Shown one piece after another: positions 31,202 to 31,698 of a stretch of 31,698 nucleotides of DNA. The stretch comes from CAZYPB01 sp964649265 (GTDB taxonomy: Archaea; Micrarchaeota; Micrarchaeia; Burarchaeales; JAKAKT01), in contig CAZYPB010000006.1 in assembly GCA_964649265.1 (NCBI GenBank), positions 1 through 31,698 of the forward strand, written 5' to 3'. The notes beneath the pieces were generated by a model, which did not search any database, was not told where the DNA came from, and saw only the letters and a program-made list of their open reading frames with translations. Position 1 is the stretch's first letter; each line of letters begins with the position of its first letter. The translations under genes and the position numbers were made by a program.

Positions 31202-31698
31202 ATGAATCTTACAAAAGAAGAGGAAGCCATGCTTTCTGGAGAAAATGGAAAAGCAATTCAGAAGGCAATGGAGATCCTATACGCGCTCGGAAACATTTAC
31301 GGGGCAGATTCCTTCGTACCAGTCACATCTGTCCAGGTTGCAGGGGTTTCATATCATAATCTTGGTGACGCAGGCCTGGAGTTCTTAGCTGAATTGGCAG
31401 AGGATGGCAGAGTATGCGTAAACACAACCCTTAACCCCGCAGGAATGGATATGGAGAACTGGGAGGACCTCGGAATAAGCCCCGAGTTCGCTAAAAAGCA
31501 GAAACTAGTTGTAGACTCATTCGAAAGAATGGGGATAAACACAACACTCACATGCACCCCCTACCTGGCAGGAAACAACCCAAAAAAGGGAGACCATATT
31601 GCATGGAGTGAGTCATCAGCAGTGGCATACGCCAATTCAATCATAGGCGCATACACGAATAGGGAGGGAGGACCATCTGCACTATCCGCAGCACTAAC
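31202..31698 (+). CDS. aconitase X, phosphomevalonate dehydratase large subunit (partial)
   Basis: The first 165 residues of aconitase X (former DUF521), cut by the window end; the full protein is about 400 aa. The segments QVAGVSYHNLGDAGLEFL, TLNPAGMD, CTPYLAGNNPKKGDHIAW, SESSAVAYANS and TNREGGPSALSAAL are characteristic. In archaea the large and small subunits form the [4Fe-4S] enzyme that dehydrates mevalonate 5-phosphate to trans-anhydromevalonate 5-phosphate, the substrate of the UbiD enzyme just upstream. ATG 31202 follows GGGTG (31191-31195). Cys in TCTPYL may be one cluster ligand. The small subunit gene and isopentenyl phosphate kinase should lie outside the window. Confidence 0.93.
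   Translation, partial: MNLTKEEEAMLSGENGKAIQKAMEILYALGNIYGADSFVPVTSVQVAGVSYHNLGDAGLEFLAELAEDGRVCVNTTLNPAGMDMENWEDLGISPEFAKKQKLVVDSFERMGINTTLTCTPYLAGNNPKKGDHIAWSESSAVAYANSIIGAYTNREGGPSALSAAL

Overview
The window is archaeal. It carries a group II chaperonin (thermosome), a class I lysyl-tRNA synthetase, most of the archaeal (anhydromevalonate phosphate) form of the mevalonate pathway, a geranylgeranyl diphosphate synthase, a dolichol-type UDP-GlcNAc-1-phosphate transferase, and TATA boxes 22-30 bp upstream of many starts. GTG and TTG starts are common. I cannot name the lineage from the sequence. A run of exactly 100 N (7616-7715) shows this is an assembled scaffold, so an uncultivated archaeon is likely.

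Layout. 1-169: the 3' end of a membrane protein. 166-6755: a sugar-nucleotide block with an AsnB-type amidotransferase, divergent from a UDP-GlcNAc 2-epimerase, then a family 2 glycosyltransferase, then a PLP aminotransferase, a Gfo/Idh/MocA dehydrogenase and a left-handed beta-helix acetyltransferase. These match the 3-oxidation, amination, acetylation and 2-epimerisation steps that make UDP-diacetamido-mannuronic acid sugars. 6796-6910: a lone 5S rRNA with its own TATA box. 6924-7958: a hypothetical gene whose 5' region runs into a 16-bp tandem repeat and the gap. 7959-11981: class II HMG-CoA reductase, an STT3-like membrane protein without recognisable catalytic motifs, and an AglH/WecA-type transferase.

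11978-18512 lies on the minus strand: two sugar nucleotidyltransferases, GlmM-type mutase, a family 4 glycosyltransferase, a KaiC-like ATPase and a type IV pilus/archaellum-type secretion ATPase. One nucleotidyltransferase carries an N-terminal ribbon-helix-helix DNA-binding domain and a degraded nucleotide-binding loop. 18543-24095 holds a MagIII-like DNA glycosylase, three unrecognised small or membrane proteins, geranylgeranyl diphosphate synthase, class I LysRS, a PRC-barrel protein and a very AT-rich stretch with a perfect 18-bp palindrome. 24096-31698 holds NadC, the thermosome, a DUF92 membrane protein, a coiled-coil protein, then mevalonate kinase divergent from UbiX, a UbiD-type decarboxylase and aconitase X (cut by the window end).

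Two themes run through the window. One is surface glycan and lipid-carrier synthesis: GlmM and the nucleotidyltransferases supply sugar nucleotides, the wec/wbp-like enzymes modify them, AglH loads the lipid carrier and glycosyltransferases extend it. The other is isoprenoid synthesis: HMGR, mevalonate kinase, phosphomevalonate dehydratase, the UbiD decarboxylase with its UbiX cofactor enzyme, and GGPP synthase supply the membrane lipids and the lipid carrier.

The best candidate for something undescribed is the ribbon-helix-helix/nucleotidyltransferase fusion at 12702-13484, which looks like a sugar-nucleotide-responsive regulator with a dyad in its own promoter. Next are the GC-rich hairpin island at 27538-27617, the motif-less STT3 relative and the 16-bp repeat at the gap.
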